A program made the position numbers and the translations under genes. 64,000 nucleotides of DNA from Streptomyces dioscori (GTDB taxonomy: Bacteria > Actinomycetota > Actinomycetes > Streptomycetales > Streptomycetaceae). The stretch is from NCBI RefSeq assembly GCF_003024195.1, contig NZ_KZ679042.1:372001-436000 (forward strand), given 5' to 3'. Below are positions 19,478-28,250 of the stretch, piece by piece (position 1 is the stretch's first letter; each line of letters begins with the position of its first letter). Under the pieces are notes generated by a model. It was given only the letters and a program-made list of their open reading frames with translations, searched no databases and was not told the origin of the DNA.

Positions 19478-20905
19478 ATGAGATTCGCCAAGAATCGGCT
19501 GCGCGCCACCGCCCACACCGCTGTCGCGGTGGCCATGGGCGCCGCCGCGCTCACCGCGCTCCCGTCCCCCGCGAGCGCGGCCGCCGACGGACTGAGCGTC
19601 CAGTACCGTACGAGCGCCACCGGATCCGGTGCCGACCAGGCCGAACCGTGGTTCAAGGTGAAGAACACCGGTACCGCGACCGTGCAGTTGAGCAGCGTCA
19701 AGGTCCGGTACTACTTCAAGGCCGAGTCGGCGGGCGCGAGCTACCGCTTCGCCTGTTCCTGGGCGGTCACGGGCTGCGCCAACGTCACGGGCACCTTCGG
19801 CACGCTCGCCAACCCGACCGCCACGGCCGACCGTTATCTGGAGATCGGCTTCACCTCCGGGGCGGGGTCGCTCGCCCCGGGCGCCGACACGGGCGACCTG
19901 CAACTCCGCTTCTACCAGTCGACCTGGGCGTCGCTGAACCAGAGCGACGACTACTCCTTCGGCGCCTCCCAGACGTCCTACGGCGACTGGTCCAAGGTCA
20001 CCGCGACGCTGGGCGGCACCACCGTGTGGGGCCAGGCGCCCGCGGGCAACGGGCCGACGGATCCGCCCACCGACCCGCCGACCGATCCCCCGGCCGACGC
20101 CGCCACGCTGTTCGACGACTTCAACTACAGCGGCCACAGCGACCCGCGGATCTCGGCGAACGGCTGGAACGTACGCTCCAACTCCGGTGGCCCCGGCGTG
20201 CCCGGCGCGACCTGGGCACCCGACAAGGTCACCTTCGCCACCACGGGCGGCAACTCCATCATGAACCTGGAGACCTCGACCGCCGGCACCGCGGCGAGCA
20301 CCAAGCAGACCGAGATCCTCACCAAGGCGACGAAGTTCAAGAACGGCACCTACGCGGCACGGGTCCGGTTCAACGACGCCCCCAAGTACGGCCCGGACGG
20401 CGACCGCCTCGTCCAGACGTTCTTCACCATCAACGACCTCAAGGCGCCGCTGGCGGACGACTACTCCGAGTACGACTTCGAGTATTTGCCCAACGGCGGC
20501 TGGGGCGAGCCGTCCAACATCCTCTACACGACGTCCTGGGAGACCTACCAGGCCGAGCCGTGGGTGGCCGTCAACGAACACACCGAGTCGAGGCGGAGCT
20601 TCAGCGGCTGGCACGACCTGGTACTGACCATCGACAACAACAGCATCAAGTACTACATCGACGGTCAGCTCTTCGGTACGCACGGCTCCGCGTATCTGCC
20701 GGAGCGGCCCATGTCGATCAACTTCAACCAGTGGCTGATCGACCTCGCGGGCCAGACCAGCACCACCGCGCGGGCGTACGACCAGCAGGTGGACTACGTC
20801 CTGCACGTCAAGGACCAGGTCCTCACGCCCGCGCAGGTCACCACGAGGCTGAACGCCTACCGCAGCGCGGGCACCACCTTCCAGGACACCGTGCCCGGCA
20901 GCTGA
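19478..20905 (+). CDS. Secreted CBM3-GH16 polysaccharide hydrolase
   Basis: A 475-residue secreted protein. The signal peptide ends near residue 35 (PSPASAAADG). Residues about 38-190 resemble a family 3 cellulose-binding module, then a Pro-Thr-Asp linker repeat (PTDPPTDPPTDPP), then a GH16-type beta-jelly-roll. The glycosidase signature is SEYDFEYLPNG, matching the ExDxE-type catalytic motif with EYDFE. GH16 enzymes cut beta-1,3/1,4-glucans, agar or related polymers; the exact target is unknown. It lies at the end of the hexosaminidase region behind a C-rich gap (19372-19477). The ATG has GGAGAGG upstream. Confidence 0.83.
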   Translation: MRFAKNRLRATAHTAVAVAMGAAALTALPSPASAAADGLSVQYRTSATGSGADQAEPWFKVKNTGTATVQLSSVKVRYYFKAESAGASYRFACSWAVTGCANVTGTFGTLANPTATADRYLEIGFTSGAGSLAPGADTGDLQLRFYQSTWASLNQSDDYSFGASQTSYGDWSKVTATLGGTTVWGQAPAGNGPTDPPTDPPTDPPADAATLFDDFNYSGHSDPRISANGWNVRSNSGGPGVPGATWAPDKVTFATTGGNSIMNLETSTAGTAASTKQTEILTKATKFKNGTYAARVRFNDAPKYGPDGDRLVQTFFTINDLKAPLADDYSEYDFEYLPNGGWGEPSNILYTTSWETYQAEPWVAVNEHTESRRSFSGWHDLVLTIDNNSIKYYIDGQLFGTHGSAYLPERPMSINFNQWLIDLAGQTSTTARAYDQQVDYVLHVKDQVLTPAQVTTRLNAYRSAGTTFQDTVPGS

Positions 20906-20926
20906 CCGCCCGCCCCTCGTCAGTCG

Positions 20927-21091
20927 TCAGAAACCGACGTCCGCCGGCCGGTAGGTCGGCGGACGTCGGGCTCTGCTGGCCTGTTCGTAGGTGCCGAGCA
21001 AGGGCGTGGCGGCCGCGGCGGTGCCGAGTGCGAGCACGGTGCGGCGTGAGGTGTCGGTCCTGTCCGTTCGGTGCGGCTCCCGGGACGTCAT
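20927..21091 (-). pseudogene. Possible remnant of a Tat-exported protein
   Basis: A 54-residue frame starting at the ATG at 21091. It contains a twin-arginine signal-like stretch, TSRRTVLALGTAAAATPLLG, then only about 20 further residues before stopping inside the hairpin. Most Tat substrates are far longer, so this looks like the 5' end of a truncated gene. It could equally be chance reading in GC-rich DNA. Confidence 0.25.
20934..20969. terminator. Hairpin terminator after CBM3-GH16 gene
   Basis: CCGACGTCCGCCG (20934-20946) pairs perfectly with CGGCGGACGTCGG (20957-20969) across a ten-base loop, 29 bases after the stop codon. The 13-bp GC-rich stem is a likely transcription terminator separating the sugar locus from the prodiginine cluster. 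Confidence 0.75.
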
Positions 21092-21534
21092 GCACCAGCA
21101 CGCCAGAGGTGTGGCCGGCGTTTCTCGCTCCGGCTGTCCCCCGCTTCCGTGGTGCGAGCAACCCCCTGCGGCAGCGGGGAACAGCCGGAGCAACCCTCTG
21201 CCGTGATTCCGCGCGTTTCCCAGTAGCCCCTCCGGACCGCGCCCCACCGGCACTCGTCCGAACGGCCGAGGTGTCGCTCCCCCGTCCTCCCACCGCAGTC
21301 AACCGTTCGTCGACTCCGGTCGCCGACCGTCTCAACGAAAGGTTGAGCCGACCGTGCCGCCGGACTCGACCGGATGTGTACGGGGGAAATCGACCGGCTG
21401 ATCGATGACATGCGCCAGAAGGGCTGAAATACTGAACCCCAGCAGTTTTCGGCCGCGCTTTCCGAAACAGCGCGGAATTCACGCCGGTCTCTCCATGCAG
21501 CAGCACGTCGCGCAGCACTCAACGGGGGAACAGC

Positions 21535-22347
21535 TTGCGGATCAACATTCTGGGACCAGTGTCCATCAGCATGAACGGCAAGCATCACACCATACGTGCC
21601 AACAAGGTACGGGCATTTCTCGCCCTTCTCGCGCTGGAGGCCGGCCGGGCCGTATCGAATGAGGACCTGGCGGAAGAACTGTGGTCCGGGCATCTGGTGG
21701 GCAACACCCGAAATGCCTTACAGGCGCATGCGACCCGGCTGCGCAAAGTGATCGTCGGCTCCGCCGAGCAGCGCCAGGGCGCCACCGTCCTGCGGGCCGT
21801 GCACAACGGCTACCTTCTCGAAGTGCCGCCCGAGTGCGTCGACAGCAACAGGTTTCTCGGCCTGGCCGCGCGAGGGGCCGCCGAGCTGCCGGTCCGCCCG
21901 GAACGCTCGCTTGAGCTCCTGCAGCAGGCCCTCGGGCTCTGGCAGGGACCCGCGCTGCTCGACGCCGGTGACGGACTGCGGGCCCGCGGCGCGGCCGCCC
22001 TTCTCGACGAACGCCGGCTCACGGCCTGGGAGAACCTGGTCAGCGCCTATCTGGCCGTGGGGGACGACGCGGGCGCTATCGCGGAACTTCGCCAGCTCGT
22101 CGCCCGGTACCCGCTGCGCGAGCGGTTCTGCGAACTGCTCATGCTGGCGCTGTACCGGACCGGCCGGCAGGGCGAGGCCCTGGATCTGTTCCAGTGGGCC
22201 AGAAGGCGGCTGGACGAGGAGCTGGGAGTCCGGCCGGGCGCGCTGCTCCAGCGCCGCCACACGGAGATCCTCGCCCAGGACCCGTCACTGACGCTCCCCT
22301 CCGCGGTCATCCCCGGCCGGCGGGAGCCCGCGGCCGCCAGAACCTGA
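21535..22347 (+). CDS. redD: SARP pathway activator (RedD-like), TTA-containing
   Basis: A 270-residue Streptomyces antibiotic regulatory protein: an OmpR-type winged-helix DNA-binding domain (residues about 1-95) and a bacterial transcriptional activator domain of helical repeats (about 100-250, ending RLDEELGVRPGALLQRRHTEIL). SARPs bind heptamer direct repeats at 11-bp spacing and recruit RNA polymerase. Position at the start of the cluster, next to redX, matches RedD, the activator of undecylprodigiosin genes. It starts with TTG at 21535 behind GGGGGA. Codon 62 (21718-21720) is TTA, the rare leucine codon read by the bldA tRNA, so translation should be tied to development. Confidence 0.92.
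   Translation: MRINILGPVSISMNGKHHTIRANKVRAFLALLALEAGRAVSNEDLAEELWSGHLVGNTRNALQAHATRLRKVIVGSAEQRQGATVLRAVHNGYLLEVPPECVDSNRFLGLAARGAAELPVRPERSLELLQQALGLWQGPALLDAGDGLRARGAAALLDERRLTAWENLVSAYLAVGDDAGAIAELRQLVARYPLRERFCELLMLALYRTGRQGEALDLFQWARRRLDEELGVRPGALLQRRHTEILAQDPSLTLPSAVIPGRREPAAART
21718..21720 (+). promoter_or_regulatory. In-frame TTA (bldA) codon in redD
   Basis: The leucine of the stretch RNALQAH is encoded by TTA. In Streptomyces the only tRNA reading UUA is the bldA product, which accumulates late. By eye, no other cluster gene has an in-frame TTA: all other TTA strings are split across codons, mostly as xxT-TAC. Confidence 0.93.
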
Positions 22348-22495
22348 CGCGTGCGGAACCGCACCTTCCGTGCGGTGTGAAATTCCCCCTCCGGGATCCC
22401 CCGGAATTCTCTGGGATTCAGTGTTCTCCGATGTTCCGCTCTCGCGGAATTCTTGCACCGTCGGCCGGGCCAACCAGCGGGAGTGTTCAGACATC
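22348..22495. promoter_or_regulatory. redD-redX spacer with 10-bp direct repeats
   Basis: A 148-base AT-richer gap. Three related decamers follow each other: CCGGGATCCC, CCGGAATTCT, CTGGGATTCA, and a further CGGAATTC occurs about 40 bases later. They may be a regulator-binding array for redX. No GTCAG heptamer array like that of redR/redP is seen here. Confidence 0.4.
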
Positions 22496-25471
22496 ATGCG
22501 GTTCGATTCGGCGGAACCCGTGGCGATCGTGGGTATCGCCGCCCTGTATCCGGGTGTGCAGGGCCCCGAAGAGTATTGGCAGTTGGTCAACGGGGAATAT
22601 CCCGTCACGACGGCCTCACGTGCGGCGGCGGGCCTCGACGACGTGGAAGTGGACGTCGCCCGGTTCGGAATTCCCCCGGCCCAGGCACGCTCCATGGCCC
22701 GCATGCAGATTCTCATGCTGGAGGCCGCACGGCAGTGCCTGGCGGACGCGGGGCACCCCGGGCGCGCGCTGCCCGTTGAGCGAACGGATGTCATCACCGG
22801 CACCTGCTTCGGCCTGGACCGCCAGCACGCCAACGCGCTGCGCGTCGAGGCGATCCGCCATGTCCGTGAGGTCGAACGCGCGGCTCTCTCCGCGGGCGCC
22901 GACTCCGGCAGTGCGCAGCGGGCCGCCGAGGAACTGCGGCTGCTCCTGGCCGGGCGCCTGCACGGTTCCCCGCACGACCGGGTCGGGGAGATGGCGAGCA
23001 CGATCCCGGCGCGTATCGCGACGGCCTTCAAGTTCCACGGCAGGACGCTGGCCGTGGAGTCCGCGGACGCGACCTCGTACGCGGGTGTCGCCCAGGCCGT
23101 GCTCAATCTCCGCGGCGGGCTGTCGGACGCGGTGCTCGTCGTCACCGGGCAGCGCCGGGAGAGCCCGCTGTTCGCCAGGGCGCTCGACGCGAAGGGGCTC
23201 ACCTCCACCGCGACCCGTCCCTTCGCGGCGGACGGCTCCGGCTCCGGTTTCGTGCTCGGCGAAGGCGTCGGGGCGCTCCTGCTCAAGCGCCTGTCCACCG
23301 CCGTGGGCGACGGTGACCGGATCTACGCCACGATCCTCGACTGCTCGCTGCGCCACGACGCCCGCCCGGGTCCGTTCGCCGCCTCGCCGTCCGTGGGGCT
23401 TCGCCACTCGACGGCCGCCGGCTCCCTGCGTGCGGCGGCGGTGCGCCCGGAGACCGTCCAGTACGTCGAGTGTGTCGGATCCGGTGTCGCCCACGAGGTC
23501 CGCGCGGAGCTGGCGGCGCTCGCCGCGCTCCACGAGGGCGCCGCCGCCGGGTCCGTGGCCGTCGGAAGTGTGAAGGACCGGCTCGGACACACCTTCGCCA
23601 ACGCGGGTGTCGCCGCTCTCAGCAAGGTCGCCCTCGCGTTGCACCACCGCAGGATCCCGCCCCAGCTGGAGCCGGGCGACGCGGCGGAGTTCGCCCGCTC
23701 CGGCACACCTCTGCGGCACTCCGACGCGGGCCGGCCATGGCCCCCGGGCAAGGAGGGCAGCCCCCGTCGGGCGACCGTGCACGGCACCTCCCTCACCGGC
23801 ACGCTCTGCCACCTCGTACTCGAAGAACACGTGGGACCCGTACACGTAGGACCGGACGGGCCGGCGGGACTCGTACGCGAAGGGCGTGCCGGGACGCACC
23901 CGCACGGCCCGACGCCGATCGGCGAGGCCGTGTGCCCGACGCGGCAGGCCCGGCTGACGCGGCTGCCCGGAGACGGCCCCGCGGCCCGGTACGCGGTTGG
24001 GGGCACGGCGTCGGACACCGAGCCGATCGCCGTGGTGGGGCTCGCGGGGTGGTTCGCCGACTCGCCCGACGCGGAGAGCTTCTGGCAGGCCGTACGGTCG
24101 GGCGTCAGCAGGATCGGCCCGGTGCCGGAGACCGTCCTCGACCGTGACCTGTACTACGCCCCGGGTGCGCTCAGCCTCACCCACAGCTACACCGACCAGG
24201 GCGGTCACACGACGCCGCCGACCGCACCCCCGCCCGGTCTGCGGATCTCTCCCTCGCGCCATGCCGCCATGGACGTCGCGCAGCGTCTGGCCCTCGATGT
24301 CGCCGCACAGCTCCTCGCCGGACGCGGCACGATCACGGCTGACGGCACGGGTGGCTGGGGCGGCCGGAACGGCCGGGGGCTGGTCGCCGTCGGCAGCAAC
24401 CTCGGCCTGTCCCGTGAACGCCGCCTGAACGCCGAGGCGTCGCTGCAGGATCTTGAGGACACGGTCGCCCGTCTCGACGCCCTCGGCGGTCTGTCCCCGC
24501 TGCAGCGGAAGTCGCTCCTCACGTCCCTGCGCGAGCACATGGGCCCGGCGGACGAGGGCGTACCGCCGGATCTGCTCGACGGCTGCCTGGCCAGCGGGAT
24601 CGCCGCTCTCGTCGCCAACGAGTACGGGCTCGACGCGGTCCCCCTCGCCGTGGAGGCGGCGTGCGCCTCCTCCCTCGCGGCGATCGATGTGGCGGTCACC
24701 GCGCTCCGCGCGGGGGCCGCCGACTACGCGATCGCCGGCGGCGTCGAACTGGCCTGCAACGCCCGGGACATGGTCCTGTGCTCCGCGCTCGGACTGCTGT
24801 CGCACAGCAGGAGCGCGCCGTTCGACGCGGGCGCCGACGGCTTCACGCCGGGCGACGGCTGCGGTCTGTTCCTGCTCAAGCGCCACGGGGACGCGTTGCG
24901 CGACGGCGACGAGATCCTCGGGCTCGTCCGGGGCATCGGAGCGTCCAACGACGCCAAGTCCCTGATCGCGCCCGATGTCGCGGGACAGACCCGCGCCATG
25001 GAACGGGCCTTCGCACAGGTCGACTTCGCCCCCTCCGCGGTCGACTACCTGGAGGCGCACGGCACCGGCACCAAGGTGGGTGACCGGGTGGAGATCGCCG
25101 CCGTCGCGAAGGTCTACGGCGGGTCCCGGCGCGCCCGTCCGCTGGAGATCGGATCGGCGAAGTCGTTCTACGGCCACACCTTCGCCGCCGCCGGGAGCGC
25201 CGGGCTGCTGCGCACGCTGCTCGCGATGCGGGCGCGGACACTGCCGCCCAACACGAACCTGCACACCCTCAACCCGGCGCTCGACCTGGCCGCCGTTCCC
25301 GCCGTGGTCCCCACCGAGCCCTCTGTGTGGCGCAGGCAGCCCGGGCGGCCGAGGCGTGCTGCCGTGAGTTCGTTCGGCACGGGCGGCATCAACTATCACG
25401 TACTCGTCGAGGAGCACGAAGAGCACATGGAGCGGACGCGACCCGTGGAACACCTGGACGGCGCACGATGA
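22496..25471 (+). CDS. redX: RedX-like double ketosynthase (KS0-KS)
   Basis: A 991-residue protein with two ketosynthase domains. By analogy with RedX/PigJ it condenses pyrrolyl-2-carboxyl-RedO with malonyl groups on RedN. The second KS (about 505-970) is intact: Cys723 in [18 protein letters not shown] and [12 protein letters not shown]. The first (about 5-440) is degenerate: the active-site motif reads [12 protein letters not shown], with Asp191 in place of cysteine, and the first histidine motif reads VECVGSGV; only the GHT histidine remains. It probably serves as a chain-length-factor-like partner. Start ATG at 22496; its end overlaps redW by ATGA. Confidence 0.9.
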   Translation: MRFDSAEPVAIVGIAALYPGVQGPEEYWQLVNGEYPVTTASRAAAGLDDVEVDVARFGIPPAQARSMARMQILMLEAARQCLADAGHPGRALPVERTDVITGTCFGLDRQHANALRVEAIRHVREVERAALSAGADSGSAQRAAEELRLLLAGRLHGSPHDRVGEMASTIPARIATAFKFHGRTLAVESADATSYAGVAQAVLNLRGGLSDAVLVVTGQRRESPLFARALDAKGLTSTATRPFAADGSGSGFVLGEGVGALLLKRLSTAVGDGDRIYATILDCSLRHDARPGPFAASPSVGLRHSTAAGSLRAAAVRPETVQYVECVGSGVAHEVRAELAALAALHEGAAAGSVAVGSVKDRLGHTFANAGVAALSKVALALHHRRIPPQLEPGDAAEFARSGTPLRHSDAGRPWPPGKEGSPRRATVHGTSLTGTLCHLVLEEHVGPVHVGPDGPAGLVREGRAGTHPHGPTPIGEAVCPTRQARLTRLPGDGPAARYAVGGTASDTEPIAVVGLAGWFADSPDAESFWQAVRSGVSRIGPVPETVLDRDLYYAPGALSLTHSYTDQGGHTTPPTAPPPGLRISPSRHAAMDVAQRLALDVAAQLLAGRGTITADGTGGWGGRNGRGLVAVGSNLGLSRERRLNAEASLQDLEDTVARLDALGGLSPLQRKSLLTSLREHMGPADEGVPPDLLDGCLASGIAALVANEYGLDAVPLAVEAACASSLAAIDVAVTALRAGAADYAIAGGVELACNARDMVLCSALGLLSHSRSAPFDAGADGFTPGDGCGLFLLKRHGDALRDGDEILGLVRGIGASNDAKSLIAPDVAGQTRAMERAFAQVDFAPSAVDYLEAHGTGTKVGDRVEIAAVAKVYGGSRRARPLEIGSAKSFYGHTFAAAGSAGLLRTLLAMRARTLPPNTNLHTLNPALDLAAVPAVVPTEPSVWRRQPGRPRRAAVSSFGTGGINYHVLVEEHEEHMERTRPVEHLDGAR

Positions 25472-26664
25472 ACTTCGAGTTGGACCCGGACGTCGAGGAG
25501 ATGCGCACCATGACGGTGGCGTTCGCCCGGCGCGAGCTGGACGGCCGGCATCAGGCGGCCGGCGGGCACGAGGGCGCCGGCGTGCCCTTCGACGCCGACG
25601 AGTTCCGCAGGCGCTGGCTCCTCGCGGGCAAGCAGGGTGTGGTCGGTGGCGTCGTCCCGGTCGAGTACGGCGGCAGCGGCCTGGACGCGGTCGCCGCGTC
25701 AGCGGTCATGGAGGCCCTCGGGTACGGCTCCTCCGACACGGGCTTCGCCTTCTCCGTCGCGGCGCACCTGTTCGCGTCCCTGATGCCGGTCGTGGAGTTC
25801 GGTACGGAGGAGCAGAAGCGGCGTCTGCTGCCGGCGCTCTGCTCGGGGGAGCGCATCGCGGCGCATGCCATCACGGAGCCCGAGGCGGGTTCGGACGCGC
25901 TGAACCTGCGTACGCGTGCCGAGTCGCGGGGCGACCACTACGTGCTGCACGGCAGCAAATGCTTCACCACGAACGCGCCGGTCGCCGATGTGTTCGTCGT
26001 CCAGGCGGCGACCGAGCCGGGCCGTGGCTTCTTCGGTCTGACGGCGTTCGTCGTCGAGGCGGACACACCCGGTCTCACAGTGGGGCCGCCCTACGCCAAG
26101 GTCGGCCTGCGGGGCTCCCCGACGGCCGATGTGCACTTCGACGGGTGCGTGGTGCCCTCGGCAAATGTGCTCGGGGCCCGGGGCGCGGGAGCGAGCGTGT
26201 TCTCCTCGTCCATGAAGTGGGAGCGCACCTGCCTCTTCGCCGCCTACCTCGGCGCCATGCGGCGCGTCCTGGAGTCGACGGTCGCATACGCGGGAGAACG
26301 CGAGCAGTTCGGCGCCCCCATCGGCAGTTTTCAGGCCGTGAGTCATCGCCTCGTCGACATGACCCTGCGGCTGGAGTCCGCCCGTCTCCTGCTCTACAAG
26401 GCCGCGTGGGGGCTGGCGCGGGGCTCCGAGGACGAGGTGGGTCCCGCGCTGGCGAAGCTGGCCGTCAGCGAGGCCGCCGTGCAGTTGGGGCTCGACGCGA
26501 TCCAGGTGCGCGGGGCACTCGGCGTCCTCGAAGGGGAGGCCGAGACGCTGTTGCGTGACGCGCTCCCCGCACGGATCTTCTCCGGCACCAACGAGATCCA
26601 GAAGAACAACATCGCCCGCGCGCTGGGCCTGAGCGGTAACCGGCGCCGCGCCGGGCGACGCTGA
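25468..26664 (+). CDS. redW: Prolyl-carrier-protein dehydrogenase (RedW-like)
   Basis: A 398-residue acyl-CoA-dehydrogenase-fold flavoprotein. In prodiginine pathways it oxidises L-prolyl bound to the RedO carrier protein to pyrrolyl-2-carboxyl. Visible are [19 protein letters not shown] (FAD/substrate contact), the catalytic-base region [29 protein letters not shown] and the C-terminal [18 protein letters not shown]. Start overlaps redX stop (ATGA, 25468-25471). Same-strand order redX-redW-redY is as in S. coelicolor. Confidence 0.93.
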   Translation: MNFELDPDVEEMRTMTVAFARRELDGRHQAAGGHEGAGVPFDADEFRRRWLLAGKQGVVGGVVPVEYGGSGLDAVAASAVMEALGYGSSDTGFAFSVAAHLFASLMPVVEFGTEEQKRRLLPALCSGERIAAHAITEPEAGSDALNLRTRAESRGDHYVLHGSKCFTTNAPVADVFVVQAATEPGRGFFGLTAFVVEADTPGLTVGPPYAKVGLRGSPTADVHFDGCVVPSANVLGARGAGASVFSSSMKWERTCLFAAYLGAMRRVLESTVAYAGEREQFGAPIGSFQAVSHRLVDMTLRLESARLLLYKAAWGLARGSEDEVGPALAKLAVSEAAVQLGLDAIQVRGALGVLEGEAETLLRDALPARIFSGTNEIQKNNIARALGLSGNRRRAGRR

Positions 26665-26752
26665 TCCACCAATTGCAGTCGCTGATCCGCCGATTGCTCC
26701 GGCAACCACTCGTCGGGCCGGTCACCTCGGCCGGCCCGGAACGGAGTACACC

Positions 26753-27085
26753 ATGACGATCATCATTCACCGTATCCGGCTGCTCGACGGTGTGGCACCG
26801 GACCGCTTCGAGACCTGGGTGCGGGACGTCGACTACGCCACGTGCCCCGAGCTGCCCAGTGTCCTGTCGTTCAGCGTCCAGCGGACGGCTGGCCCGGCCG
26901 CGGAAGGACACGCGGCCGCCGAGCCCCCCGTCTACGTCGAAATCATCGAGGTATCGAGCCTCGCGGACTTCGAGCACGACATGCAGAGCCCGCCCTTTCA
27001 AAAGCTGGTCTCCGACTTCGACCAGATGGCCGAGGTCGTGTCCGAGACGGTGGGCGACCGTATCGGAGACGGCTATCGCGCGTGA
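26753..27085 (+). CDS. redY: RedY-like small protein
   Basis: A 110-residue protein at the position and of the size of RedY (related to PigK of Serratia). The pattern of alternating strands and helices (MTIIIHRIRLLDG, FETWVRDVDY, VYVEIIEVSSLADFEHDM) suggests a dimeric alpha-beta barrel like EthD or antibiotic-biosynthesis monooxygenases. It is thought to assist bipyrrole assembly, but no reaction can be assigned. Residues about 45-58 (AAEGHAAAEPP) form a flexible loop. GGAG precedes the ATG. Confidence 0.82.
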   Translation: MTIIIHRIRLLDGVAPDRFETWVRDVDYATCPELPSVLSFSVQRTAGPAAEGHAAAEPPVYVEIIEVSSLADFEHDMQSPPFQKLVSDFDQMAEVVSETVGDRIGDGYRA

Positions 27086-27132
27086 ATAGCGTATGGGCCG
27101 TCGGCGTCGAAAGGCGTATTGATTTGCAGTCG

Positions 27133-27900
27133 TCAGCTCCGGCCCGAGTCCTTTGAATTCTGTTCAATGGCCGCCATGAGTCCGGTCTCGTAGGCGACGG
27201 CCACGGCCTGGGCGCGACTTCCGACACCCAGTTTCCTCAGCAAATGGTGAACGTGGGAGCGAACAGTCGCTGTGGAAACCGATAGTTTCTCCGCTATCTC
27301 CGCGTTGGACTTTCCCTGTGTGAGCAGGGCGATCACCTCGGTCTCCCGTGGCGTCAGGGAGGGCACGACGCTCGCGGCGAGCGCGGAGGCATGGCGCTGC
27401 GGGAGATGGTCGAGGCTTCTGCGGGCCGCCTCGGGGATGACCATCGCACTGCCCGCACTGACCGTCCGCAGGACATGGATCAGCTCGTCGGCGGAGGTGT
27501 CGGGGGCGAGGACGGCACGGACCCCGAGACGCAGGATCTCGATCGAACGGCTGGCGTTCTCGGCCTTCGTGATGTGGACGACCTTGGTCAGTGCCGCGAG
27601 AGCGGTCAGCTCCCGCTTGTTCTCGATGGTCAGAGCGGGGGCCACCACCACGGTGACGTCCGGCGCGGAGTCGGCGGCGGCTGCTTCCGAATCCGTCCCC
27701 GTCGAGTAACCGATGACAGCGATGTCGGGCTGCTGGTCGAGGAGGGCCCGCATACCGGCACCCACGATCGATCCCTCACAGCAGACCAGCACCCGGATGC
27801 CGCGGCCGGCACCGCCACCTGGGGCAGTGTGGTGCGCCGGCGAAACCGACCAGTCGTCCCGCACGGCTCGGTGTCCCGACCTCCGCCGGTGGACGCTCAT
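27133..27900 (-). CDS. redZ: Pseudo-response regulator RedZ-like, LuxR family
   Basis: A 255-residue regulator with an N-terminal receiver-like domain and a C-terminal LuxR helix-turn-helix (SLTPRETEVIALLTQGKSNAEIAEKLSVSTATVRSHVHHLLRKLGV). RedZ activates redD in S. coelicolor and lacks the phosphorylation pocket. The same is seen here: the acidic start of the receiver reads VLVCCEG and the phospho-acceptor stretch reads DVTVVVAPALT, without an aspartate at the acceptor position. So it is probably not controlled by a kinase. Start ATG at 27900; an in-frame GTG at 27927 is possible. Unlike S. coelicolor redZ, this gene has no TTA codon. Confidence 0.9.
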   Translation of the reverse strand: MSVHRRRSGHRAVRDDWSVSPAHHTAPGGGAGRGIRVLVCCEGSIVGAGMRALLDQQPDIAVIGYSTGTDSEAAAADSAPDVTVVVAPALTIENKRELTALAALTKVVHITKAENASRSIEILRLGVRAVLAPDTSADELIHVLRTVSAGSAMVIPEAARRSLDHLPQRHASALAASVVPSLTPRETEVIALLTQGKSNAEIAEKLSVSTATVRSHVHHLLRKLGVGSRAQAVAVAYETGLMAAIEQNSKDSGRS

Positions 27901-28250
27901 CGCTCGGTGATCAGGTAGGTCGTCCACGCGAAACGATGAGTGGCATTGAGGCCCGTTCGCCGAGAGCAGTGCAAGGTTCGTTCCTCCCCCGAGATTGACG
28001 CGACCCTGCGTGTTCCAGGAGACCCTCGCTGCTTATCGGTCTCGCAACATCGAGGCCGCATGGCATATGCAGGGTAACACAAGAGACACACGATCACGGC
28101 TCTCGGAGGATCTCATGGAGTTTTACCACCGAGTAACCTCATGCCTTATCTGTCCGGTATTTGGTGGCTGGTTCTGACAACGCCCGGAGGAATTTCACGG
28201 GACCTTTGGGTGACGTGTCGGATCGTGGTCGGACGGCGGTCGGACGACAG
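27901..28250. promoter_or_regulatory. Intergenic region upstream of redZ
   Basis: About 350 bases between redZ and the end of redV, clearly more AT-rich than its surroundings. It should hold the redZ promoter on the minus strand; TTGCAC followed 17-18 bases later by CTCAAT (minus strand, around 27974-27946) is a weak candidate. It also contains a 20-codon frame on the plus strand with a strong ribosome-binding site (28115-28177). Confidence 0.5.
28115..28177 (+). CDS. Possible 20-residue peptide
   Basis: ATG at 28115 follows GGAGGA (28105-28110) at good spacing and opens a 20-codon frame, beginning MEFYHRV and ending GGWF, with two cysteines (SCLICP). Codon use is AT-rich at third positions, unlike its neighbours, which argues against a conserved Streptomyces protein but is common in leader or bacteriocin-like peptides. 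No homologue recognised; kept as a low-confidence candidate because of the ribosome-binding site. Confidence 0.25.
   Translation: MEFYHRVTSCLICPVFGGWF

Larger units (their letters stand above)
20906..21534. other. Region between GH16 gene and the red cluster
   Basis: About 630 bases with no well-supported gene. It holds a strong hairpin (20934-20969), a 54-codon leftward frame that looks like the start of a Tat-exported protein (20927-21091), and the redD promoter region. Base composition becomes more AT-rich towards redD. A small inverted repeat, CTCAAC-gaaag-GTTGAG at 21332-21348, lies about 190 bases before redD and is a candidate regulator site. Confidence 0.6.

Noticed and set aside
22616-25453. 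Antisense frame of 945 residues opposite redX
   Set aside because: Same artefact of G/C-biased third positions; no recognisable motif and no ribosome-binding site.
27133-27900. TTA codon in redZ, expected from S. coelicolor
   Set aside because: The only TAA string on the plus strand inside the gene (near 27707) reads as GGT-TAC in frame, so there is no TTA codon.
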